Positions 1 through 10,158 of a stretch of 64,000 nucleotides of DNA are shown one piece after another. Position numbers and translations under genes: made by a program. This stretch comes from Phaeodactylum tricornutum CCAP 1055/1 (Eukaryota > Bacillariophyta > Bacillariophyceae > Surirellales > Neidiaceae), in assembly GCF_000150955.2 (NCBI RefSeq), contig NC_011680.1, forward strand, positions 376,435 through 440,434, written 5' to 3'. Below the pieces are notes generated by a model, which saw nothing but the letters and a program-made list of their open reading frames with translations, was not told the DNA's origin and did no database searches. Numbering within the stretch: the first letter of the stretch is position 1; each line of letters opens with the position of its first letter.

Positions 1-994
1 TGATCTCAACACCTATCATCACAGCGAAGCTCGAATGCGACAATAACAAAGTTGCTGCACGTATCGTGAAAGCGGTGATTGAGAAAACTACTCTGGGTGA
101 GGTGTCGAAGTACATGAAAGAGGTGTACGCTCCTGGGAGCTGCTATATAAGTGTTGAACTAGATATGGATGCTATTGAACAGTTGAAGCTCAACGTCGAC
201 GTACATAGTGTCCGTCGCTCCATTCTTTACGGAACCAAAGGGATCGCAAAGAATGCGGTTCTTCGAGGTTTGCGGGACAGTGATGTGCTTGTTAAAAAGG
301 GCTTCAGCCCTAAGCTTCGAATCAATGTACCCCGCCCAGATGAGAAGAGAGACAAATCTAGCGCAGTTCCCAGCTACTTCGTAAGTTTTCAAATTCCTTG
401 TCAGGAGTATCTCGACTATTGCTAATCTGTCTTTTTCGACATACTCAGGGAATGCAAATGCTCAAAGCGGCGTTACCTAATGTAATTGTTCAAGGAATTC
501 CGACTGTAGCGCGAGCTGTTATCAACGAAAGCAACCAATCGGGTACACCGACATACAATTTATTGATGGAGGGCTACGGTCTACAAGACGTTATGGGAAG
601 CCCCGGTATAGACGGATTACATACAACAACAAATCACGTCTTAGAAGTTGAAGATGTTCTTGGAGTCGAAGCCGCGAGGACACAGATATCTGCTGAGATC
701 GACAATATTATGAGCGCATACGGTATCGGTATTGATCAACGACATCTACTTTTGCTTTCGGATGTTATGACGTTCAAGGGAGAAGTTTTAGGCATCACCC
801 GGTTTGGTGTTTCTAAAATGAGGGAGAGCGTTCTGATGTTGGCGTCGTTCGAGAAGACAACTGACCATTTATTCGACGCGGCTGTACATGGTCGAACAGA
901 CACAATCGTTGGAGTCAGTGAATGCATTATTATGGGAATGGAAGTACCAGTTGGAACTGGGCTACCCGCATTGTACTGGAAATGCACAAACTGA
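1..994 (+). CDS. RPC1: RNA polymerase III largest subunit, C-terminal part (window starts inside the gene)
   Basis: This is the end of the catalytic subunit of Pol III, which transcribes tRNA and 5S rRNA genes in the nucleus. The reading frame is open from base 3 (ISTPIITAKLE, then RIVKAVIEKTTLGEV), runs to 380, and continues at 449. The 68-bp intron 381-448 starts GTAAGT and ends CTCAG, phase 0. The second exon has the family's C-terminal blocks: the LEVEDVLGVEAAR region, GIGIDQRHLLLLSDVMT, GITRFGVSKMRESVLMLASF and a final GTG-rich tail ending at 994. These strings are typical of RPC160/POLR3A rather than of Pol I or Pol II. The 5' part is outside the window. It converges on the flavoprotein gene, 242 bp away. 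Confidence 0.95.
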
Positions 995-1236
995 ACCTAA
1001 AAAGTTTTTTGCTCGTTTCAATTTACTCAGTTTTGACAGTGAATGTGAATTGTATCGCTAAACTTCTCTACCATCGAAATACCGAGGAAAAAATGGATTT
1101 GCTTGCACTAGCATTCGGAAAACATGCCGGTGAAAATCAGATCGACTGTAACGTTGTTCATAGCTAGCTGCAGAAGTTAAAATCAAAAGTAGTAAGAATA
1201 GATTAAAATCGGCTGCGCTATTGGATTAAAGTTATG

Positions 1237-2148
1237 CTATGGATTGACTCGTTCGAAAGACCATCCATCCTCTCCAAGCCTATCAGCCTGGCGATACATG
1301 TCTGTCAGTCGCAAATAATCGACTTCATTGGGGATTAATAGCATCAATAAGAAGTTATCGGGTGGAGGTAGCAAGTTTCCGTCCGTGTCTCGCCCTCCCG
1401 AAGGTAGATCCGTCTTTTTGTCACCCGAGTACGGCTCGCCTGGTGTATGCTCGTCAAAGAAGCCCTCACGTGCTGAATCGCTCATGTTGCCCCATATTTC
1501 CTTTCGAGCAATGGCCAATTCTCGATCCCCATCGTCCAAAAAATTTCCACCACCAACGAACAAGAGCTTTCCTTGAACACGGTACTGTTCACTGGTCTTA
1601 GAAAACCACCACACCATTTCTGCGGCACTATCTTCGCTAGCCTCGACTTGCTTAACCTTGTGAGACCGAATGTCGGTTATCATCTTCATGACACAACTTT
1701 TCCCGTCCAGTTCACTAGCGTACTTGTGATCAGGAGGGAGTTTCTGAAACCCACGAAAAACAACTGTTCGACATTTGGGTTGATTTGCTTCTGGATCAAA
1801 AGTTGCCAGTTGCACATAGTTGGAGCCTCGTGTTTTGCGACTTTTGTTGCTGGAAACCTCCAACAAGGATCTCCATGAACGATTCATGGCCGTATCGGCG
1901 GGTGGGTCGGCGTCCTGAGTGGCAGCGCCAATATCGGACTTCCCAACGCTTTCTGTGTCGATATTCTTGTCATTGCTACTCATGAGACGCGCTTGAGTTG
2001 CACTAGTGTGGAAATTAGAGCGAAACGATTTAGGAAAGCAGGAGGACAAAGCAAAGGCTATCGGAGGCTGCGTTCGCGTTGTCCAGCGCAGACCATTTAC
2101 TGTAGTCGTAGTCAGGCAGAGGTAGACGATACGGAACCCTGCTACCAT
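1237..2148 (-). CDS. Pyridoxamine 5'-phosphate oxidase-like flavoprotein (Alr4036 type)
   Basis: Single-exon protein of 303 residues. From about residue 88 it matches the FMN-binding split-barrel family related to PNP oxidase: SWRSLLEVSSNKSRKTRGSN, YVQLATFD, CRTVVFRGF, then a strand with AEMVWWFSKTSEQYRVQGKL and a C-terminal NFLLMLLIPNEVDYLRL. Family members bind FMN; the substrate of this eukaryotic branch is not known to me. The first 60 residues are basic and hydroxylated and start with a hydrophobic stretch, as in an organelle-targeting presequence. A later start at residue 55 (MSSNDKN) would give a cytosolic form. No intron is seen. Confidence 0.85.
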   Translation of the reverse strand: MVAGFRIVYLCLTTTTVNGLRWTTRTQPPIAFALSSCFPKSFRSNFHTSATQARLMSSNDKNIDTESVGKSDIGAATQDADPPADTAMNRSWRSLLEVSSNKSRKTRGSNYVQLATFDPEANQPKCRTVVFRGFQKLPPDHKYASELDGKSCVMKMITDIRSHKVKQVEASEDSAAEMVWWFSKTSEQYRVQGKLLFVGGGNFLDDGDRELAIARKEIWGNMSDSAREGFFDEHTPGEPYSGDKKTDLPSGGRDTDGNLLPPPDNFLLMLLIPNEVDYLRLTDMYRQADRLGEDGWSFERVNP

Positions 2149-2548
2149 ATTCCTTGTCTGCCAGTGGAGTCCTCGGCTCGACTTCGATCGATATTTTCTT
2201 CATGCTAGATCTTGCTGACGAGGAGCCTCATTCTGCATCGAAGTCGTTCTCCACATTTTTCACGATGCCGCTATGATTTTTTTGCTCGTACTGGTAGCAG
2301 CTTTGCGAAGACAAACGCATACGATTGACGCAATCGCGCCAAAACTGCTAATAAAAAGGGAATGTGGAATCTTGGGTATTTTTCTCGCTTCTCGAGATTA
2401 AGAGCAAATTACCAACAAACCTTCCCACGGACCATGAGGAAACTACTTTCGCAGCTTGCCGAATACAATCCTCTGATATTATTGCTAGACAGTTCTTAAA
2501 AGGCAGCCAAAGACGACACTATCGACAGCATTCCTTTCCATTGACGCC
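2149..2548. other. Intergenic, 400 bp
   Basis: Lies between the start of the flavoprotein gene and the end of the PGAM5 gene, both on the minus strand. It should hold the flavoprotein promoter. I see no coding signal, RNA gene or repeat. Confidence 0.5.
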
Positions 2549-3870
2549 TCACCAGTTATACCCATGATGTTGCGAAAAAGTTGACTGACCGTAGGACAAA
2601 TGGCCGATGTCCCCCAGTAATCGGCAACTAACAGTTCCAGTGGGACGAATTGTGACGTACGTCAACGAACAATTAAAGGGACAAAGTCTAAGCCACGCCT
2701 CTGGAGGAAGCTGTAGCGCCCTGCCAACCATAAATTCCATCCATTAGCGTAAAATGCATGCTACTTCCGGAAGGAAGCACGGTGCTACTTACCTCATCAA
2801 AAAATAGCGAATCACATTGGCGTGACAGACAATAATTTCAAACTCGTGGTGTTCTTCGTCTGAGCCCACTGTTGTATTGGCTGTTTCTGGCGGAGTCTCT
2901 ACGTCTCCAGAAAAAGAAATTGGCTCCCGGTAGAAATACTTTCGGAAAGCTTCTTCGATACGTGGATGGTTGTCATCGGTCGTTACGACGACCTTGGTGG
3001 TAGCCTTTCCTCCAGGTATGTGATGGCACGGTCTACAGTAAGGAGTAAATAGAGTCAGGACGACCCAGTGACGATAAGCTTTCTAATTTTCTTCCACGTA
3101 CCGTCCTTCGTTGAGTAGGGTATCGGGTTCACTAGTAGGAATACCGGGAATCTGCGAAGCAATAATGTTGGCTGAGGGAAAGTAGAATGTGAGAGGGTGG
3201 CTTTCGGTGAAGAAAGTCCATTCACTTCTTCCGTACCTGTTTCTTTCGCACGGGCCATGTCTGAAACCCGAAGCACTTTAATTTTGCAGGATCCAAAATT
3301 GTTTTCCGCACCTGCAATCATCTCTGCTAATCGCCTACCAGTCAACTCTGCCTGCTCCCGCCCGAGGGGGGTCAATATCCGTTTCTCATCTTCCTGAAGA
3401 TTTTCGGATGTGTGAGTCGCTGCACTGTCGCATCATTCCGAGTAGACCGCTTCGTATACATCGTTATTACTCACTTTATGGGTTTCGTCGTATTGTCCGT
3501 GCCTTACGAGAATAATGTGTCGAGTTACTCCTTGTCTGCGAATCTCCCGCATTTTTTTGCGGTCCATTTCTTTGTCGCCCGTCAATGGTGGTTCCATTCC
3601 GTCCCAGTTCGTATCCCATAAAGGATATTCAAACTTCGGCTTCCAGAGTTGCCGCTTGGGAAAAATACCGTGATAATCTCCATCCGCATCAGGCTGCATA
3701 CCCTCCCGGAATTGCTTTTCAGGGCCACCCTCACCTTCAGATTCTACAGCCTGTGAATCGGACACCTCTTTCGGTTTATCACAAAAGGTCATGACACGCG
3801 CCATCTGAGAGACAAGAGCTGCTGAAAGAGGTACTCTGGAACGATTCGCGATATTCCAAAAGAATGCCAT
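2549..3870 (-). CDS. PGAM5: PGAM5-like mitochondrial protein phosphatase (copy A, intact)
   Basis: Histidine-phosphatase-fold protein of 344 residues; PGAM5 is a Ser/Thr/His phosphatase of the mitochondrial membrane. Exons (minus): 3870-3475, 3393-3237, 3171-3102, 3032-2793 and 2720-2549. All four introns (60-81 bp) have GT-AG ends and compatible phases. Key motifs: the WDTNWD multimerisation motif of PGAM5; the catalytic RHGQYDET; TPLGREQAELTGRRL; the RVSDMARAKET block; and the second catalytic histidine in IIVCHANVIRYF. It ends with RALQLPPEAWLRL and a GDIGHLSY tail, as in animal PGAM5. The N-terminus has a moderately hydrophobic segment suited to membrane anchoring. A diverged second copy lies at 12052-13336 on the other strand. 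Confidence 0.93.
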
Positions 3871-4003
3871 GATGCTCGACTTCTGACTGAAGAAAATGCG
3901 CCTACAGGTGTACTATTAATTTTGGATACGTCCATGGTCGACGAAAAGCCAACGGCATCAATGATGTTGGCGAGGAAAGTTGGGGATATCGCAAAATAAA
4001 AAC

Positions 4004-4012
4004 TGACTGTGA
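4004..4012 (-). promoter_or_regulatory. TCACAGTCA motif upstream of PGAM5 copy A
   Basis: Reads TCACAGTCA in the direction of the gene, 134 bp before the start codon at 3870. It is one of six sense-oriented occurrences next to host start codons in this window. A role as initiator or activator site is inferred from position and recurrence only. Confidence 0.5.
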
Positions 4013-4073
4013 GACTCCAAGATTCTAGATTCTACGATTCTCTGATTGTTTCTTTTGCCCATGGAAATTTTTT

Positions 4074-4845
4074 GAGGAAATTCCCTATCCGGGCGACGCC
4101 TAGCCCGCAATTCCCCTATCCGGGCCAAATCTGATTTTTTTAAGTAATATTTTTTGATCGCGAAGTACCTCTTAAGTAACAAAACCATTTAGCATTTTTC
4201 AATTATATTTGTCCTCGATCGTGTAGAGTATATTCCTCATGCATTGGCATCAGTAGGTGTCGGTGGTAAAAATCAATGCTTCCCATCCATTTGTTGCCTT
4301 TGAAGCAGTTTGCTTGGAACACTTGCTACCAACTCCTACGTGGTACAATTGCACAAAGTTGCATGAGGGGGTGTTGCGATTGCATGGACGCCAAGCCTGG
4401 AACACTGCCGGTTGCAAACAACACCGTCCTCCACCAGCGCTACTTTCGAATGACGCCACGCACTACCCGGGCAATCCTTTTGAAGCCGTCCACGCCAGCC
4501 GCCACGGATACACACTGCCGCCTTGGCCGTTGTGGTCGGAGCCGCCGCACACGCCCTTTTCAATGCCGTCAAGTGCGCCGGGATTGGCGCCGATCCTGTA
4601 CAGTGGAGACAACAATGGGCCGTTGAGGTGGTCAAAATTGCCAACGGCGTCGTGCATCCCAGAGATTACGCCCTCATCCAACCCAAGAAGCGTCACGATC
4701 ATAGACAAATATAAAGGAAAAAATGTTAAATGGTTGTGTTACTTAAGAATTACTTCGCGCTCAAAAAATATTACTTATAAAAACTCGGATTTGGCCCGGA
4801 TAGGGGAATTGCGGGCTACGCGTCGCCCGGATAGGGAATTCCCTC
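4074..4845. mobile_element. Mutator-like non-autonomous element A with coding-like insert
   Basis: A 772-bp element bounded by a perfect 9-bp target duplication, AAATTTTTT at 4065-4073 and 4846-4854. The terminal inverted repeats are about 150 bp (4074-4223 and 4694-4845) and differ at scattered positions. They begin GAGGAAATTCCCTATCCGGG on the left and GAGGGAATTCCCTATCCGGG on the right. A second copy of the CCCTATCCGGG motif lies about 35 bp further in on both sides. The 9-bp duplication and long ends fit Mutator-like elements. The central 4320-4700 is GC-rich and reads like exon sequence. One frame (4523-4714) gives GADPVQWRQQWAVEVVKIA and VVHPRDYALIQPKKR. It may be a captured host gene piece, but I do not recognise it. 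No transposase is present. Confidence 0.85.
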
Positions 4846-5063
4846 AAATTTTTTCTCTCACGTTCACAGTCTACTTCTAACAACGAGGAACGGGAGAGCA
4901 TAAGCTCGACCTTGGACGATGCGTCCCTATTTTTTTCTCTGGTCGAAGCAGGACTTCAATTACAAATGTGTTGATATCCAAATTGGCGAAATTCCACCAG
5001 TTTTAGCAAATCAGTACCAAGAAAATTAAGCCGCTTACAGTTTAAGACTCACTGCCCTGGTCT

Positions 5064-5786
5064 ATGATGCAAGCCTGCATTCGCCACTCTAATTTTATGC
5101 AGAGACGCCGTGGCATCGAACTTTGGACCATATTTGTGGCTGCTAAACGTTATAGGAGTGAAGACGGTAGAAAATCATTCGCCGAGGGGATGAAAAGAAG
5201 GATTTTTTCTTTTCTAAAAAACAATGAATCGGGTTTAAGCTCTTATCGGCCTATTGGTTCGACCAATGTTTCGGAATCATACACGAAGTTATCTAAAATT
5301 GTAAGCAAAAAATCGAATGATTTACTCGAGTCCTCCAAGCCCATGGCGTCCTCTCTTCTCGCCAAGACCAAGGAAGCTTCCATTCACTCGCTCCAACAGA
5401 GCAAGGAAGTAGCGGCCTCACAATTATCCAAAACGAGCTCTTCCTTGGCAACCAAGGTGAAACAAGGAATTGATTCAGCGGCAGCAACCGCGAAACAAAA
5501 GTCATCGGAAGCATCTGCAGTGGCCAAAGAAAGAACAAAGGCCATATTGAGCTCCACTGCTTCCTCGTTCTCGAATGGTGTGCGCTCGTCTATTTCCAAC
5601 ATCACTAAACCTTTTCGAAGGATGTGGACAAAGTTGGTGCAACACATGCGTGGAACTAAAGTTTTGAGATTGCTATGGTGGTGGTCCCTCGCTGCCGTCG
5701 GCGTATATGGCGTTTCCACAACTGTACCTAAGGAGCTCATTCGACAGGGCTTTTTATATCGGAGCAAAAATGAAGATGATGATTAG
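5064..5786 (+). CDS. Unrecognised tail-anchored-type protein, Ser/Ala/Lys-rich
   Basis: Single exon, 240 residues; the family is not recognised. The N-terminal 60 residues are basic. Residues about 70-175 form a long Ser/Ala/Lys/Gln-rich amphipathic stretch (SSLLAKTKEASIHSLQQSKE, DSAAATAKQKSSEASAVAKE) resembling LEA or apolipoprotein-like helices. A single membrane segment follows at about 203-222 (LLWWWSLAAVGVYGVSTTV), then a short tail ending KNEDDD. This layout suggests a tail-anchored membrane protein. Start codons at residues 1, 2, 12 and 49 are possible. It is convergent with the transporter at 5861. Confidence 0.6.
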   Translation: MMQACIRHSNFMQRRRGIELWTIFVAAKRYRSEDGRKSFAEGMKRRIFSFLKNNESGLSSYRPIGSTNVSESYTKLSKIVSKKSNDLLESSKPMASSLLAKTKEASIHSLQQSKEVAASQLSKTSSSLATKVKQGIDSAAATAKQKSSEASAVAKERTKAILSSTASSFSNGVRSSISNITKPFRRMWTKLVQHMRGTKVLRLLWWWSLAAVGVYGVSTTVPKELIRQGFLYRSKNEDDD

Positions 5787-5860
5787 TTCTTTCTCAATTT
5801 TAAAATACTTGATAGGAATACACGTCCGTTAAGTAAGTCGATGAAACCTGTAAGCATCGC

Positions 5861-6821
5861 TTAAGGGAATACATCTTCAAGCTTCCCAATGGAAAGCAGT
5901 ATCAACCACGTAACTCCAACCAATATACTCAAGCTTGCCGAAGCGCATTCAATAAGAAACTCCCGATGCCCTCCAGACCTAGTCGCTAAGCGGGAACTAC
6001 AGCCTCCATATAGTATAGCAAAAACACCCATAGTCAAGGTGGAGCTGGCGCAGAAGCTGCCGAGATATACCGTGGCCAATCTCGCGTCGTGAAGCTGCAC
6101 GGCGGGAATCACTCCGAGAACACCGCCTGGTCCAGCCAGGCCGTGAATAATACCAGCAACAATCGCCATTGATTTCGTGGACACGCTTCGAACAATGCGA
6201 GGGAAAAGTGGGGTCACTTCCGCCACGTCTTCTTCCTCCACAGCTGTTGTCTGGACACGAAGTCCCTCAGCACTGTCTGCATGTTCTACAGTACTATGAG
6301 CTTCACTGTGGTCATGGTGTGATTCAGAGACTGTAAGTATCTCAACGTTCTCGGGCGACTCCTCAAGTACTAAAGATTCTCCTATGGTTCCGTACACCTT
6401 AGGGCGTCGTTCCCAGGCTCGTCGGATTCCGTACACGCCCAATAGCAGCATAAAGATGCCGACGAGCGATTCGAAGAACTCGGAAACTTGACGAGGGATT
6501 TCTATATTCTCATCCGTCCCATTTAAGGTCATCAAGATAAAGACAACCCCGACGAGAAGCAGACCCGTCGAATGACCGATACCCCATCGAATTCCTAGGC
6601 AGAAAGCTTGCAAGCCATCTACATTCGCACTCAATGTGGCCAGCGCGCTGAGATGATCGGGACCTGTGAGCACATGAAAAATACCTAACGCCTACACGTC
6701 GTATCCGAGATCAAGCCAGGCAAGGATGAGTGCCGTCAACGTAAAATGAGACCTGTCCGAGTTTTGAACTTACTATTCCTGTCCCGACAAGAGATATCCC
6801 ATTGGCAGCATGCTCAAGCAT
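5861..6821 (-). CDS. NicO/UreH-like nickel or cobalt transporter
   Basis: Membrane protein of about 292 residues. Exon 1 is 6821-6774 and exon 2 is 6691-5861, with an 82-bp GTAAGT...TAG intron, phase 0. The splice joins VGTGI to ALGIFHVLTGPDHLSALATL, the conserved first-helix histidine motif of this family. Several membrane helices follow, with a cytosolic-type loop rich in histidine (SHHDHSEAHS) that probably binds metal. The second half holds a GIIHGLAGPGGVLGVIP motif, also typical. A plausible extra upstream exon (ATG near 6932, splicing to 6822 through TTGCAG) would add about 14 residues. The metal is inferred from family resemblance. Confidence 0.8.
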
Positions 6822-7393
6822 CCTGCAATCAAATGTTTACTAATCCCTCTCCTATTTGTAGCTGAGTCTCAAAATTGCTAACCGTAAGAATCTAGATGTT
6901 TGGGCTAATGCTGTAATGGTCATGGAGACTCCATGTGAGCTGAAAGGGATTGGATTCTCACAGTGAATAGGTGAATGTTTGTACACACACTTACAGTTAA
7001 ACATTACTGATACTCTCGGTCAAAATCTGCCTTTGACACGGCTGACAGAGATATACCGGTAGATTGTTAAATTTCAATCGTAGAATGTTTCTTGTGCTGT
7101 TCGTGTGCAACAGACAGACAGAGAGACCATTGTGGCGACAGGACCCGGTTCCTGCTTGGAAAAGTCCAACTGGTCTTGGTGTACTTACTGTTAACCGGAT
7201 TGTTTCTCTAGCAGAAAAATATGACACCGACGTTTTGGCAGTAAATGCAGGATATATATATCCCGTATTTGGTTGCTCGCCAGCATAGCTCGTAGCGAAC
7301 CGAAAAGCAAATAGCGTCAACGCGGCTTTTGAGCTCACTATCAGCATCAGTCCCCACTTTTCCTTGAATTTTTACTCGTAAATATAAAACACA
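6822..7393. other. Intergenic, divergent promoter region
   Basis: Holds the start regions of the transporter (minus) and the repeat membrane protein (plus). Apart from the possible upstream transporter exon at about 6890-6932, I see no gene or repeat. Confidence 0.45.
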
Positions 7394-8203
7394 ATGAAGC
7401 ATCGAAATCTGAATTTGGTATTTTTCTTGATCTTGTCTGGCATCTGTTGCTTCGATGCTGCAGTGGACGAGACGGCATTGTCGTGTGCCGTCAATGAATC
7501 CACAAAATATTTTCTCAGTGGAAAAGATATTCTTCTCCCTGCCAAATGGCTCTTTGGAACTCTGAAAAAGCTCACGATCGGCCCTTTTATTGAACCATTA
7601 GCGATGTTTACGGCCAAAGTTCTCGTAGTGGCTTTCGTCAATGCTGAAATTTTGGCGTACCTTGGCTTGATCGGAGATCGCGGCGAAGGTCTCTACGAAT
7701 GGGCACTAGACAACGACATACAAGTTCATCGATGGATTGACAAGTATGGCCTTCGACCAGGGGGCTTTGTTCGTGGACGTTTGGAGCAAATGCTAACAAG
7801 CTACAAGAAAATGTCGGCCAAGGCTCGTTTTGCGTCTGCAGTAACAACAGGAACTGCATTCTTCCCACTGACTATCAAAACGACCGTGTGGTTAGGTATT
7901 GTTGTCATCGCAACTTTTGTTGTTGCAGAAATGCTAGCGTTTGTAGGTCTTATCGGCGATCCAGGCGAAGGAATTGATGAATGGTTAAAGGATGGAGATG
8001 CTGAACCAATTTTGCGGACGTTTCGAAGGGGAACATCGGATCTGCGCAGAATCTTGCGAAGGAAATTGAAAATATCAGAGCTATTGTCTGGCTATATCAA
8101 TTCCATAAAAGATGATTTTGTTTTCTGGATCGGGTACAGTATTGGTGGCCTAGCCTGCGTTACCCTACGAGACGCACCACATAGCAACACTCCGGCACCG
8201 TAG
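7394..8203 (+). CDS. Unrecognised secreted or membrane protein with an internal duplication
   Basis: Single exon, 269 residues. It begins with a clear signal peptide (NLVFFLILSGICCFDA). Two related blocks follow. The first, near residues 76-115, has FVNAEILAYLGLIGDRGEGL followed by YEWALDND. The second, near 175-208, has FVVAEMLAFVGLIGDPGEGI followed by DEWLKDGD. Each has a hydrophobic helix ending in a GLIGDxGEGxxEW motif, so the protein arose by internal duplication. Between the blocks is a basic region (GGFVRGRLEQMLTSYKKMSA). A final hydrophobic stretch is at about 240-255. I do not recognise the family; it may be specific to diatoms. Confidence 0.7.
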   Translation: MKHRNLNLVFFLILSGICCFDAAVDETALSCAVNESTKYFLSGKDILLPAKWLFGTLKKLTIGPFIEPLAMFTAKVLVVAFVNAEILAYLGLIGDRGEGLYEWALDNDIQVHRWIDKYGLRPGGFVRGRLEQMLTSYKKMSAKARFASAVTTGTAFFPLTIKTTVWLGIVVIATFVVAEMLAFVGLIGDPGEGIDEWLKDGDAEPILRTFRRGTSDLRRILRRKLKISELLSGYINSIKDDFVFWIGYSIGGLACVTLRDAPHSNTPAP

Positions 8204-8562
8204 ACGATATTAGTCTCTCTCTGTCAGTCAGCGACACCATCTGAACGCATCTGTCCACCGGGAAGCTAGAGATTAGACCCTAGTTCAAGCTATATAGGTG
8301 TATGTTTATTTTAGCTAACTGAAAACAATTTACACTCGATGTTGGGACAGCCATGCTTAATTTAAAAATTTGAACTAGTTTGAGCTTCCTTTGACGACTC
8401 CGCATTCGGCACTTCATAGGGTATGATAATATGCTACGGCATGCAGTTTTCTGTCGACCTGAGGTGTTTGCCTTTTCAGCTACTGTCAGTAAGACGAGCG
8501 TCGCCATACTTTTCTCTTGTAGAATGTCGGTTGTTACCAGCTAGCCCTGACGCACAAAGCAG
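8204..8562. other. Intergenic, 359 bp
   Basis: Between two genes on the plus strand. It should hold the SNM1 promoter. No further feature was seen. Confidence 0.4.
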
Positions 8563-10158
8563 ATGAATTCGTCGTCGGTATGCCACGAAATTCCGGATTG
8601 TCCCAGGCTCTTTGTCGATGCGTTTCGAGGAGCCTACCTGCAAAAAACCCGAAATCCGGACAACGTTTTCATACTTTCTCACTGGCACGGGGATCATTAT
8701 GGCTCGCTACCCAGGGATGGCAAATATCAGGGTCCGTCATTGATTCACTGTACGCCTACTACTGCAGCTCTTCTACGGGAGATACACCAAGTACCTGAAA
8801 AGTACGTCGTAGAGCATGGGTACGGAGAGACCTGGCTTTTCCATCCTCTCGGTAATACGAAGGGTCTCTCGACTGTTCAAATAACGTTTTACGACGCCAA
8901 TCATTGTCCCGGTGCTGCTATAATTGTCGTCGAGATGGCCGACGGTAAGGTGCACCTCCACACAGGAGATATGCGCTATCACACAATGATGAACGTGTAT
9001 CCTATTCTTGAACGAGCAGCCAGCAGTCGTGCTATCGACACAGTTCTTTTGGACACAACATACTCCGACCCTAAACACAATTTCCAACCTCAGGAAGCTG
9101 CAATAGATGCTATCGCAGCGTACTCAGAAGGATTACTCGGCACTTCCAGAAAATGCTGTTCCAATGTCCTCATTCTTCTGTCTTGTTATAGTATCGGGAA
9201 AGAGAAGGTTCTATGGGAGGTCTCTTCTCGGACGAATCAGCTAGTTTATGTGAACGATCGCAAAATGCGAATGATGCGCTGCATTCAGAAACACCATGAG
9301 AGTTCTAGCCAGATTGTTCAGCGGTGCACGACTGACCCAAACGCAACGGATATCCACGTCATTCCCATGGGTCTTGCTGGAGAACTTTGGCCCTATTTCC
9401 AACCAAACTATTGGGCATGCGCTGAATACGCAAAAGCACTAGAAACGGAGTACACAAAGGTGGTTGCTTTTATCCCGACTGGATGGGCTGATGGATCGAA
9501 GTGGAACAAGAAAAACGCTACTTCAAAATTTGACTGTAAAGGAATTGAGGTCGAGATACGACTAATAAGTTATTCCGAACATTCAAGTTTCTCAGAGTTA
9601 AAAACATTCGTGGAATTTCTTCGCCCCCGCAAGGTTGTACCGACCGTTTTCAAAGATGACAGAGACCGAGTAAAAATCGAAGGTCGATTTGCGATTGATT
9701 CAGGTCGGGCAAAGCAATCTTTCTTCAGCACCATGACATCAAAGTCATCAAACATTGGCAAGCAGGTATTGCCTGGCGCAGCGACACGACTAGACCCGTT
9801 TCCGAAACGGCCGAAATTGAATATGAGTCGCTCCTCGCCTCTGAAACAGAAAGAAGGGCACGTCGAAAAATTAGCATCGATGAGATTGATGGGATTCAGT
9901 GCGGATGCTGCAAACGGGGCACTAGTCGAAAGTAAGGGAAACATCGAGGAAGCCGTCGGATTGCTCATTACTGGAAAGACAAAGCTTCCACCGACAGCCG
10001 AAGTAATCGACTTGAGCGGGACAAATGATGTTGTAGAAAGTAAGAGCGTCCCGGCCACTCCATGTGAAAAGTAATACACAAAGTCCTCAACAGAGCTCAA
10101 AAAGATAACGAACTTCTTTGCCAAGAAAGAAAACACAGTTGAACGAGTTACGCTGTAA
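8563..10158 (+). CDS. SNM1/Pso2-type DNA repair nuclease with UBA domain and a PIP-box tail
   Basis: Metallo-beta-lactamase/beta-CASP exonuclease of the DNA cross-link repair family. Residues about 38-48 carry the metal motif SHWHGDHYGSL, with tryptophan where SNM1 proteins usually have phenylalanine. DANHCPGA, HTGDMRY and LDTTYSDPKHNFQPQ follow. The beta-CASP part ends with ISYSEHSSFSELKTFVEFL and RPRKVVPTV. Near residues 428-465 is a UBA-like domain (LASMRLMGFSADAANGALVE). The unspliced frame stops at 10074. A 54-bp intron 10040-10093 (GTAAGA...CAACAG, phase 1) instead joins DVVE to KLKKITNFFAKKENTVERV and stops at 10158. That tail matches a PCNA-binding PIP box. The spliced end overlaps the convergent gene by 11 bp. 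Confidence 0.85.

Noticed and set aside
4257-4880. 207-codon open frame
   Set aside because: It runs through the right inverted repeat and the target duplication of element A and shows no domain, so it is a chance frame over the insert and terminal repeat.
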